The notes beneath the pieces were generated by a model. That model was not told the DNA's origin. It saw only the letters and a program-made list of their open reading frames with translations, and made no database searches. DNA of 64,000 nt from Solobacterium sp. (lineage in GTDB: Bacteria > Bacillota_I > Bacilli_A > Erysipelotrichales > Erysipelotrichaceae), in the NCBI GenBank assembly GCA_017469355.1, contig JAFUGM010000046.1:20229-84228 (forward strand), written 5' to 3'. How positions within the stretch are numbered: position 1 is the stretch's first letter; every line of letters begins with the position of its first letter. The position numbers and the translations under genes were made by a program. Shown here one piece after another: positions 18,338 to 25,853 of this stretch.

Positions 18338-19629
18338 GATCGTTTTCTTCTTCTGCGCCGCCGCTTACGACGGTTGACCTGCCGCAATAGAAGCAGGGTG
18401 AGGAAGGCGATTCCCACTAAGGCAGGTACTGCCGCAAGGAAGGGATGATCGTGGCGGAATGCCTGAATGAGGTTGCGGATATGAACGAGCTGACTGTATT
18501 CATATGATTTTTCTGCTCTTAATTCCTGCTGGTATATCACCGTATCATTCACCGTAACCTGTAATTCTCCAAGATGATCTCCCATTGCGACAGGTGCAGT
18601 AAGGGAAGCAGGAAGATTTGTGGTAATGACAATCTCCGCATCCTGCGGGAGATCCATCCATGCGTCTTCCAGTACACGCACTTCGAGTGGTGCCTCATCG
18701 GAAGAATCGATGATTTCAATGGAGGAAAGCAGGGAGCCCTCGATCAGATACTGTGTTCTTGTGTAATGTGATTCTGCCCAGGCGTAAAGGACAGATGCAT
18801 CGTAGAGATGACCAGTTCCTTCGGAATGCCCGGTTACTAACACCAGATGCATGCCATTGAATTCCGCATGGCTGGCAAGACACCGTCCAGCCGGATTGGT
18901 AAAGCCGGTTTTGGCGCCAAGATACCCGGGAATCGTATACGTGCCCTCACCATTGTTTATGAGGGACCAGGATGTCGATTCGAGTAATAACCCCTCTGGA
19001 TGCGAGGCAAGTGGTTGGGTGCGGTAAGAGCGAGTCGCCAGGATCTCCGCAAGTAACGGATGGTTGATCGCATCTGCCATCAGAAGTGACAGATCCGAAG
19101 CTGTAGTAGAAAGAGCAGGGTCATGAAGGCCAGTTGGATTGGTGAAGTGAGTATGGTTCATGCCAAGGGAAGAAGCTTTTTCATTCATCGCTTCCACAAA
19201 GGAATCGATGGATCCGGAAGTTGTAATCGCTAACGCGTTGACCGCATCGGCGCCGCTGGGAAGTAAGGCGCCATACAGCAGTTCTTCCACCGTCGGCTGA
19301 TCTCCGGGATAAAATCCTGCGACCGAGGCATTGGCTTCCAGCAAGCCATCCCACATTTCTTCCGTGATCGTCACACGCATCGCTGTGTTATCCAGCTGTT
19401 CCACCGAGAGAATGGCAGTCATGAGCTTTGTGATAGAGGCGGGATACATCTGTTCTTCGCTGTTCAGCGAATAGAGAACTTGACCATTATCGATGTCGGT
19501 AAGCAGGGCATAGTCACTGGTGATTTCCGGCGGTTCCACTTCAAATGCGCTGTCTTCTTCCGCCTGCAGGGGAAGCAGAAATGCAGGAAACATGGCCAGG
19601 GTCACAAGCAAGACGGAACGTTTATTCAT
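18316..19629 (-). CDS. dacA: D-alanyl-D-alanine carboxypeptidase (PBP5/DacA type)
   Basis: This exported serine peptidase trims the terminal D-Ala of peptidoglycan stem peptides. Residues 1-23 form a signal peptide ending LQA. Motif 1 is SITK with Ser65 and Lys68, and the KTG motif is in GYLGAKTGF. Motif 2 reads SGAD (from Ser125), where SGN is the classical form. The C-terminus carries one TM helix and then an extremely basic tail of Arg/Lys, unlike the amphipathic anchor of E. coli PBP5. The ATG at 19629 is preferred: an ATG at 19665 lies inside the -35 box of its own promoter. The -10 is only seven bases from the start, so the mRNA is probably leaderless. Confidence 0.93.
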   Translation of the reverse strand: MNKRSVLLVTLAMFPAFLLPLQAEEDSAFEVEPPEITSDYALLTDIDNGQVLYSLNSEEQMYPASITKLMTAILSVEQLDNTAMRVTITEEMWDGLLEANASVAGFYPGDQPTVEELLYGALLPSGADAVNALAITTSGSIDSFVEAMNEKASSLGMNHTHFTNPTGLHDPALSTTASDLSLLMADAINHPLLAEILATRSYRTQPLASHPEGLLLESTSWSLINNGEGTYTIPGYLGAKTGFTNPAGRCLASHAEFNGMHLVLVTGHSEGTGHLYDASVLYAWAESHYTRTQYLIEGSLLSSIEIIDSSDEAPLEVRVLEDAWMDLPQDAEIVITTNLPASLTAPVAMGDHLGELQVTVNDTVIYQQELRAEKSYEYSQLVHIRNLIQAFRHDHPFLAAVPALVGIAFLTLLLLRQVNRRKRRRRRRKRSKKQSGH

Positions 19630-19636
19630 GAATGTG

Positions 19637-19665
19637 ATTATAGGGGTGTTGTGCGTTGAATTCAA
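19637..19665 (-). promoter_or_regulatory. dacA promoter with -35 shared with yneF
   Basis: On the minus strand TTGAAT (19660-19665) and TATAAT (19637-19642) are separated by exactly 17 bases. The expected transcript start falls at or next to the ATG at 19629, so there is no room for a ribosome-binding site. Confidence 0.8.
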
Positions 19666-19684
19666 TGATGTATGCCATTATAAT
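19656..19684 (+). promoter_or_regulatory. yneF promoter with -35 shared with dacA
   Basis: TTGAAT (19656-19661) and TATAAT (19679-19684) are separated by exactly 17 bases. The -35 is half of the palindrome TTGAATTCAA (19656-19665), whose other half is the dacA -35. Confidence 0.8.
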
Positions 19685-19718
19685 ATTTTCATTGAGAAAG
19701 AGATAGGTGGTGTAAATT

Positions 19719-19934
19719 ATGACACAATTCTGGTCCTCACTGCTGTGGTTTGTATTAGGCGGTGTTGTCGGTGCTCTGCTTGGATTCTATTTCACCCGGA
19801 AACAGTTTGAAAAGCAGCTGAAGGAAAATCCTCCGATTACAGAAAAGCAGATCCGTGCGATGTTCATGCAGATGGGAAGAAAGCCCAGCGAAGCGCAGAT
19901 CAAGGCTGTCATGAAGTCCATGGGACAAAATTGA
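19719..19934 (+). CDS. yneF: YneF family (UPF0154) small membrane protein
   Basis: The 71-residue protein has a single TM helix at about residues 5-25, then the motif FTRKQFEKQLKENPPI and the ending MGRKPSEAQIKAVMKSM. These are typical of the YneF/UPF0154 family of Firmicutes, whose function is not established. It is transcribed away from dacA from a promoter about 35 bases upstream, with AGGTGG as ribosome-binding site. A terminator follows. Confidence 0.9.
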   Translation: MTQFWSSLLWFVLGGVVGALLGFYFTRKQFEKQLKENPPITEKQIRAMFMQMGRKPSEAQIKAVMKSMGQN

Positions 19935-19963
19935 GGCTTCAAAAACCAGGTAAATCACGAAAG

Positions 19964-19985
19964 ATCCGGCATTGTCCGGATTTTT
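19964..19985 (+). terminator. Terminator after yneF
   Basis: ATCCGG pairs with CCGGAT over a short CATTGT loop and runs into five T residues. Confidence 0.75.
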
Positions 19986-20063
19986 CTGTGCAGGGACCCT
20001 GAAATCAATGATAAAAACGCTTACATTTGATTTATAATTACACCGGAATAAACAGGAGGACAT

Positions 20064-23000
20064 ATGAGTCAAGAAAAAAAGGTTTTCCAAGCAATGGATG
20101 GAAACACCGCTACTGCGCATTCTGCTTATGCATTTACTGAAGTAGCCGGTATCTATCCGATCACTCCGTCATCCCCGATGGCGGAGAATGTCGACGCATG
20201 GGCAACTGCTGGCCGCACCAATATCTTCGGTGACAAGGTCAAGGTTGTCGAAATGCAGGCAGAAGGCGGCGCTGCAGGTGCTGTTCACGGCGCGCTGCAG
20301 GGTGGTGCTCTTGCTGCGACATTTACCGCATCCCAGGGACTTCTTCTGATGATCCCGAACCTGTACAAGTTCAAGGGTGAACTGCTCCCGGGTGTTGTAC
20401 ACGTAGCCGCAAGATCGCTTGCTACACACACACTTTCCATTTTCGGTGATCATCAGGACGTATACGCATGCCGTCAGACCGGCATGGTCATGATGTGCTC
20501 CCACAGCGTTCAGGACTGCATGGATCTGGCAGGTGTTGCTCACCTGATCGCGATCGATCATTCCGTACCTGTCATGCACTTCTTTGATGGTTTCCGTACC
20601 TCCCATGAAATCGACAAGATCGAAGTCATGGATTACGACTTCCTGAAGAGCCTGCTTCCGGTTGAAAAGCTTGAAGCATTCCGTGCCAAGGCGCTGAACC
20701 CGCATGGAAACGCAATTACCCGCGGTGGCTCGCAGAACGATGACATCTACTTCCAGGCTGCCGAAGCTCAAAATGAGCACTACAATGCAGTACCGGATGT
20801 TGCGGCGAAGTACTTCAAGGCAATCTCCGATCACACCGGAAGAGATTATGCACCGTTTACCTATGTTGGTGCTCCGGATGCAGAACGCATCATCATCGCG
20901 ATGGGTTCCGTTACCGATACCATCACCGAGACAATCAACACACTGGTTGCCCGCGGCGAAAAGGTTGGTCTCATCAAGGTTTATCTGTATCGTCCGTTCT
21001 CCCAGAAGTATCTTGAAGCGGTACTTCCGGAAAGCGTTAAGAAGATCGCTGTTCTCGACCGTGCGAAAGAGCAGGGCGCAAGAGAACCGCTGTTCCTCGA
21101 CGTATCCTATGCGCTGCGCAAGCACAAGGACATCACAATCGTCGGCGGTCGTTATGGTCTGTCCTCCAAGGATACCAACCCGTCCCACATCAATGCCGTA
21201 TTTGAAGAACTCAAGAAGGATGATCCGAAGGAAGAGTTCACCATCGGTATCGATGATGACGTAACCAACCTGTCTCTGGCTCCGGTTGACATCAAGGTTG
21301 ATGCGGACTACACAAGCTGCCTGTTCTACGGACTTGGTTCCGACGGTACGGTCGGTGCGAATAAGAGCACAGTTAAGATCATCGGTAACAACACAGATCT
21401 TTACTCTCAGGCTTACTTCGCATATGACTCCAAGAAGGCCGGCGGTGTTACCCGTTCGCATCTGCGTTTCGGCGCAAGCCCGATTCACAGCCCGTACTAT
21501 ATCGATAAGGCAGACTTCATCTCCTGTTCCTTGGAGAGCTACTGCTTCAAGTTCGATATGGTTCGTAACCTGAAGGAAGGCGGAACCTTTCTGCTCAATA
21601 CCACATTCCCGGCAGAAGAGATCGACAAGCATCTTCCGAACCGGATGTTAGCAGGACTTGCGGATAAGAAGGCGAAGTTCTATATCATCAATGCGAACAA
21701 GCTCGCTGCAGAATGCCACATGGGCCGTCATACCAATACCATCCTGCAGTCTGCGTTCTTCAAGCTGAACCCGCAGATCATGCCGTTTGAGAAGTCCCTC
21801 GAACTCATGAAGGACAGTGCTCGTCATACTTACGCTCGTAAGGGTGAAGATGTCGTTAACGCAAATATCGCAGCGATCGACGCTGGTTCCGATGGACTGG
21901 TAGAAGTTACCGTGAAGTCGGAATGGTCTGATCTTACCTATGATAAGAGCCTGATCACTAAGACTGGTGATGAGTACTTCGACAACAACCTGCAGAGAAT
22001 CAACGCTCTGGAAGGTTATGACATGCCGGTATCCAGCTTCCTGAATTATGGTGTACTGGATGGCTCCATTCCTGAAAATGTCGCTTTCCGTGAGAAGCGC
22101 AACATCGCTGCTCAGGTACCGGCATGGGATTCCACGAAGTGCGTCGAGTGCGGTAAGTGCGCATTTGCCTGCCCGCACGCAACGATTCGTCCGTTCCTGA
22201 TGACTCCGGAAGAAGCAGCTAACGCCAGCGCAATCGCTGCTGAAAACGGTGCAGAATGGTCTGTTAAGGATCCGACTCCGGCATACAAGGGAGCCAAGGA
22301 AGCAGGTCTGAAGTATCGTATCCAGGTATCTCCGATGAACTGCGTCGGCTGTGGTGTATGTATCACTGTCTGCCCGGCAAAGGCACTCTCTGCTGCAGAA
22401 GTGAATACTCAGCTCAACCAGGACAAGGTTGCGGATTACCTGTACAAGGAAACCGAATACAAGCCGCAGTATGGCAACCCGGCTACCGAAGCTGGTGTCT
22501 CCCTGATGATGCCTTACTTCGAAGTCAGCGGATGCTGCCCGGGATGCGGAGAAGCTCCGTACTATCGTCTGACCTCTCAGCTGTTTGGTAAGGACATGCT
22601 CGTTGCCAATGCGACTGGATGTACGATGATCTACTGCTCGTCCACACCTTCCACACCGTTTGTTACCGATAAGGACAACAATGGTGTCGCCTGGGCGAAC
22701 TCCCTGTTCGAAGACAATGCCGAATACGGATTCGGTATGGCAATCGCACAGACCTTCAAGTCCTCCAAGATCCTGAAGACCATGGAAGACAACCTCGATA
22801 AGGTTGAACCGGAACTCAAGGCTGACTTTGAAGCTTACATCGCTGCCAAGGATGACCGTGATGCACAGCGTGCACTCAAGGATAAGCTGGTTGCGGATCT
22901 GAAAGCTTCTGCCAACGAAGATGTCAAGGTTCTCCTTGAGATGGAACGTGATCTCGTCGGTAAATCCGTATGGATCGTCGGCGGTGACGGATGGGCATAT

Positions 23001-23615
23001 GATATCGGCTACGGCGGACTCGATCATGTCATGGCCAACAACCTGAACGTCAACGTTCTTGTTCTCGATACTGAAGTTTATTCCAACACTGGTGGCCAGT
23101 CCTCCAAGTCCTCCCAGGCAGCTTCCATTGCGAAGTTCGCTGCTGGTGGTAAGGCACTTGCGAAGAAGGATCTCGGTCAGATCGTCATGGAATACGGTCA
23201 CTGCTATGTCGCATCCGTATCTATGGGCGCAAACCAGATGCAGACCATCAAGGCACTCAAGGAAGCAGAAAGCTATGACGGACCTTCGATCGTCATCGCA
23301 TACTGCCCGTGTGCTGAACAGGGAATCAAGGGCGGTCTCGTAAAGGCACCGTTAGTACAGAAGGCTGCGGTTGAATGCGGTTATGTCACACTCTATCGTT
23401 ACGATCCGCGTCTTGAGAAGCCGCTCCAGATCGACTCCAAACAGCCGAACTGGGATAAGTTCCATGACTTCCTGATGAATGAAGCTCGTTACTTCAACCT
23501 CCCGAAACTCCGTGGAGAAGAAGCAGCGGAAGCCGCATTCGCTAAGACACTGTCCGATGCTCAGACCCGTTATACGAAGCTCGTAAACAAGGTTAAGATT
23601 CAGAACGAACAGTAA
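20064..23615 (+). CDS. nifJ: Pyruvate:ferredoxin (flavodoxin) oxidoreductase, single-chain
   Basis: PFOR oxidises pyruvate to acetyl-CoA and CO2 and reduces ferredoxin or flavodoxin, a key step of anaerobic fermentation. The 1183 residues are the full homodimeric form. It opens with the MDGNTATAHSAYAFTEVAGI pyrimidine-domain block. Two 4Fe-4S ferredoxin-like motifs follow, CVECGKC from residue 693 and CVGCGVC from residue 760. The TPP-binding domain shows GCCPGCGEAPY and GGDGWAYDIGYGG, with EVYSNTGGQSSKSS. It has a strong AGGAGG site, a TATAAT at 20033-20038, and its own terminator, so it is monocistronic. The codon choice looks more biased than in its neighbours, as for a highly expressed gene. 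Confidence 0.97.
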   Translation: MSQEKKVFQAMDGNTATAHSAYAFTEVAGIYPITPSSPMAENVDAWATAGRTNIFGDKVKVVEMQAEGGAAGAVHGALQGGALAATFTASQGLLLMIPNLYKFKGELLPGVVHVAARSLATHTLSIFGDHQDVYACRQTGMVMMCSHSVQDCMDLAGVAHLIAIDHSVPVMHFFDGFRTSHEIDKIEVMDYDFLKSLLPVEKLEAFRAKALNPHGNAITRGGSQNDDIYFQAAEAQNEHYNAVPDVAAKYFKAISDHTGRDYAPFTYVGAPDAERIIIAMGSVTDTITETINTLVARGEKVGLIKVYLYRPFSQKYLEAVLPESVKKIAVLDRAKEQGAREPLFLDVSYALRKHKDITIVGGRYGLSSKDTNPSHINAVFEELKKDDPKEEFTIGIDDDVTNLSLAPVDIKVDADYTSCLFYGLGSDGTVGANKSTVKIIGNNTDLYSQAYFAYDSKKAGGVTRSHLRFGASPIHSPYYIDKADFISCSLESYCFKFDMVRNLKEGGTFLLNTTFPAEEIDKHLPNRMLAGLADKKAKFYIINANKLAAECHMGRHTNTILQSAFFKLNPQIMPFEKSLELMKDSARHTYARKGEDVVNANIAAIDAGSDGLVEVTVKSEWSDLTYDKSLITKTGDEYFDNNLQRINALEGYDMPVSSFLNYGVLDGSIPENVAFREKRNIAAQVPAWDSTKCVECGKCAFACPHATIRPFLMTPEEAANASAIAAENGAEWSVKDPTPAYKGAKEAGLKYRIQVSPMNCVGCGVCITVCPAKALSAAEVNTQLNQDKVADYLYKETEYKPQYGNPATEAGVSLMMPYFEVSGCCPGCGEAPYYRLTSQLFGKDMLVANATGCTMIYCSSTPSTPFVTDKDNNGVAWANSLFEDNAEYGFGMAIAQTFKSSKILKTMEDNLDKVEPELKADFEAYIAAKDDRDAQRALKDKLVADLKASANEDVKVLLEMERDLVGKSVWIVGGDGWAYDIGYGGLDHVMANNLNVNVLVLDTEVYSNTGGQSSKSSQAASIAKFAAGGKALAKKDLGQIVMEYGHCYVASVSMGANQMQTIKALKEAESYDGPSIVIAYCPCAEQGIKGGLVKAPLVQKAAVECGYVTLYRYDPRLEKPLQIDSKQPNWDKFHDFLMNEARYFNLPKLRGEEAAEAAFAKTLSDAQTRYTKLVNKVKIQNEQ

Positions 23616-23627
23616 TTGACTCATATG

Positions 23628-23660
23628 ACATCCTCTCCCAATGCGGAGGGGATGTTTTTA
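23628..23660 (+). terminator. Terminator after PFOR gene
   Basis: ACATCCTCTCC pairs with GGAGGGGATGT (one mismatch) over CAATGC and runs into a T-rich tail. Confidence 0.82.
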
Positions 23661-23732
23661 TGTTTTTTAAGATGACAAATCATTACAAAATGTTAAGAAA
23701 CACGGTGTAGGTTCTGTACTAGAATGGCTGAT

Positions 23733-24782
23733 ATGAAAGTACTTCTCTACTACGAAAACGAGTCACTGATTCAGATGTCAGGCATTGGCCGCGCGTTGGA
23801 ACATCAAAAGGCCGCCCTTGCGTCACAGTCGATTGAATATACCGTTCATCCAACGGATGACTATGATATTCTGCATATTAATACGGTTGGACTGAACAGT
23901 GAGCTGATGATTCACCATGCCAGAAAACATGGGAAAAAGGTGATCTATCATGCCCATAGCACGGAAGAAGATTTTCGCAACAGCTTCAAGCTTTCCAATC
24001 TGGTATCTCCCTTATGGAAGAAGTCACTTGTAAGTCTCTACTCCAAAGCAGATGCGATTATTACCCCAACCCCATATTCCCGATCCTTGATTCAAAACTA
24101 TGGGATAGAACTGCCGATCTATCCAATCTCCAATGGGATTGACCTTTCACAATATGTGTATGATGAAGAGAAGGTACTGGCATTTCATCGGTATTTTCAT
24201 CTGAGCGAAAATCAGAACGTGGTCATCGGTGTCGGTCTTCCCTTTGAGCGGAAGGGGATTCTTGACTTTGTGGAAGTAGCGAAGAGGATGCCGGAAGTGA
24301 CATTTATATGGTTTGGGGAACTGAATCCGATTGCGGTTCCTGCGAAAGTGAATGAGGTTGTTGAGAACTATCCTTCCAACTGCATCTTTCCCGGCTATGT
24401 GAAAGGCCCGATCATTCAGGGAGCGTATTGCGCTGCCAATGCCTTCTTTTTCCCATCTTATGAAGAAACAGAAGGGATTGTGGTGCTGGAAGCACTCGCC
24501 GCAAAACAACAGGTGATTGTACGGGATATCGGAGTGTTTGAATCATGGCTGAAAAACGGAGTTTCCTGCTATAAGGGATGCTCGAATGGAGAATTCCGCA
24601 ATCTTCTTGAAGGCTGTCTTAAAGGAAACCTTCCCCATACTGGCAAACAGGGGTATGAAGTCGCCAAGACGCGTACGATCGAAGTTGTCGGCCAGCAGCT
24701 GCGCATGGTATATGAAGCGGTATTGCGGGAGGAACTGCTGGATGATATGGCGCTTGGGAAGGTTGAGCAGTCCGTAAAATGA
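23733..24782 (+). CDS. GT4-family glycosyltransferase, probable first glycolipid glucosyltransferase
   Basis: This retaining glycosyltransferase of the GT-B fold has about 349 residues. The C-terminal nucleotide-sugar site shows the EX7E pattern in EETEGIVVLEA, and the N-terminal domain begins MKVLLYYEN. With the following flippase-like gene and second GT4 it resembles the Firmicute pathway that makes mono- and diglucosyl-diacylglycerol, anchors for lipoteichoic acid. Diacylglycerol as acceptor is an inference from this context. An ATG nine bases earlier (23724) is also in frame; I prefer 23733 because a possible -10 (TACTAG, 23717-23722) sits just upstream and no ribosome-binding site is seen for either. 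Confidence 0.8.
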   Translation: MKVLLYYENESLIQMSGIGRALEHQKAALASQSIEYTVHPTDDYDILHINTVGLNSELMIHHARKHGKKVIYHAHSTEEDFRNSFKLSNLVSPLWKKSLVSLYSKADAIITPTPYSRSLIQNYGIELPIYPISNGIDLSQYVYDEEKVLAFHRYFHLSENQNVVIGVGLPFERKGILDFVEVAKRMPEVTFIWFGELNPIAVPAKVNEVVENYPSNCIFPGYVKGPIIQGAYCAANAFFFPSYEETEGIVVLEALAAKQQVIVRDIGVFESWLKNGVSCYKGCSNGEFRNLLEGCLKGNLPHTGKQGYEVAKTRTIEVVGQQLRMVYEAVLREELLDDMALGKVEQSVK

Positions 24783-24792
24783 AGGGTATAAT
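24763..24792 (+). promoter_or_regulatory. Internal promoter before the flippase-like gene
   Basis: TTGAGC (24763-24768) and TATAAT (24787-24792) lie 18 bases apart within the 3' end of the previous gene. The ATG at 24801 comes only eight bases after the -10, so a transcript from here would be leaderless. Confidence 0.65.
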
Positions 24793-24800
24793 AAACAGCG

Positions 24801-25841
24801 ATGAAACAGATTCGAAAGCTGTTTTCTAACTATGTTTTTAACGGTCTGCTGGGGTTATTCCTATCTGGCCTGATTGTATATCTGATCATTCATGAAAACC
24901 CCTCCGAGATCTTTGAACGGCTGATTCATGCGGATCGGGGATGGTTGTTTTTTATTGTGGTTCTGGTGGTGGCGAACCGGGTGCTTTCAGGTGCTGCCAT
25001 TACGCTGGAATGTCATCTCAGCCGCCCATCCTATGCGTTTTATCAAGGGGTAGAGAACGCGTTTGTGGGAGGTCTGTTCAATGAGATTACTCCCAGTGCC
25101 AGCGGTGGTCAGTTTGCGCAGATCTATCTCTTTAAAAAGCAGGGAGTATCGGTCAGTGAAAGTGCGGGGATCTTATGGATGAATTTCATCATCTATCAGA
25201 CAACGATGGTCATTGTGACGGCGGTTCTGTTGGTGGTGAAGCTTCCATTTTTTCTGAGACATTACTCCCACTTCTTTCTGATCGTGCCATTTGGGTTTCT
25301 GGTGAATGCGGCAGTGATTCTTGGATTATTTGCGCTAGTGAAATTCCCGAAGTATTACTCCTGGCTTTCCACGGCGGGGATTCATCTTGGGCATAAACTT
25401 CATCTGATTCAGAATGAGGCACATGCGGTGGAATTGCTGAATGGGCAGCTGGAGCGGTTTCAGGCTGAGATTGCCATTCTTTCAAGCCATCGCAGAATGG
25501 CATTTACGGTTGCGGCGATTCATTTCCTGCGGCTGGTGCTTTATTTTTCCGTTCCGTACTTCTGTGCATGCGCATTACGAATTTCCTGTCCGAGTTCGAT
25601 GCTGTTGGATATGATTACATTATCTTCTTTTGTGTCAATGGTGAATGCATTTGTGCCGCTTCCCGGCGCAAGCGGAGGAACAGAAGCGAGTTTTCTGTTA
25701 ATGTTCGGTACAATATTAAGCAGACAGGCTGTTCGTCCTGTCATGTTGGTATGGAGATTTATGACTTACTACTTCGATATGTGTCTTGGGGCGATTATAT
25801 TTCTCATCGCGAAAAACCGGCGCACAAAAGCAGAAGTATAA
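24801..25841 (+). CDS. Flippase-like membrane protein (LPG synthase TM / YbhN family)
   Basis: This polytopic membrane protein of 346 residues has about eight hydrophobic helices and the family landmarks NEITPSASGGQFAQ in the first third and VPLPGASGGTEASF near the C-terminus. These belong to the UPF0104/lysylphosphatidylglycerol-synthase transmembrane family, which is often called flippase-like. It lacks the soluble aminoacyl-transferase half of MprF. It lies between two GT4 genes, so a role in moving or presenting a glycolipid across the membrane is a reasonable guess. No clear ribosome-binding site is seen at the usual distance; see the promoter entry. Confidence 0.85.
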   Translation: MKQIRKLFSNYVFNGLLGLFLSGLIVYLIIHENPSEIFERLIHADRGWLFFIVVLVVANRVLSGAAITLECHLSRPSYAFYQGVENAFVGGLFNEITPSASGGQFAQIYLFKKQGVSVSESAGILWMNFIIYQTTMVIVTAVLLVVKLPFFLRHYSHFFLIVPFGFLVNAAVILGLFALVKFPKYYSWLSTAGIHLGHKLHLIQNEAHAVELLNGQLERFQAEIAILSSHRRMAFTVAAIHFLRLVLYFSVPYFCACALRISCPSSMLLDMITLSSFVSMVNAFVPLPGASGGTEASFLLMFGTILSRQAVRPVMLVWRFMTYYFDMCLGAIIFLIAKNRRTKAEV

Positions 25842-25853
25842 TAAGGAGCAGTT

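Noticed and set aside
19630..19665. Longer N-terminus for DacA starting at 19665
   Set aside because: That ATG lies within the -35 box of a consensus-spaced promoter on the same strand, and the signal peptide starts naturally at 19629.
20169..23201. Two very long minus-strand open frames (487 and 517 residues) opposite the PFOR gene
   Set aside because: They mirror the strongly biased codons of PFOR, lack any family motif and have no ribosome-binding site. They are antisense shadows.
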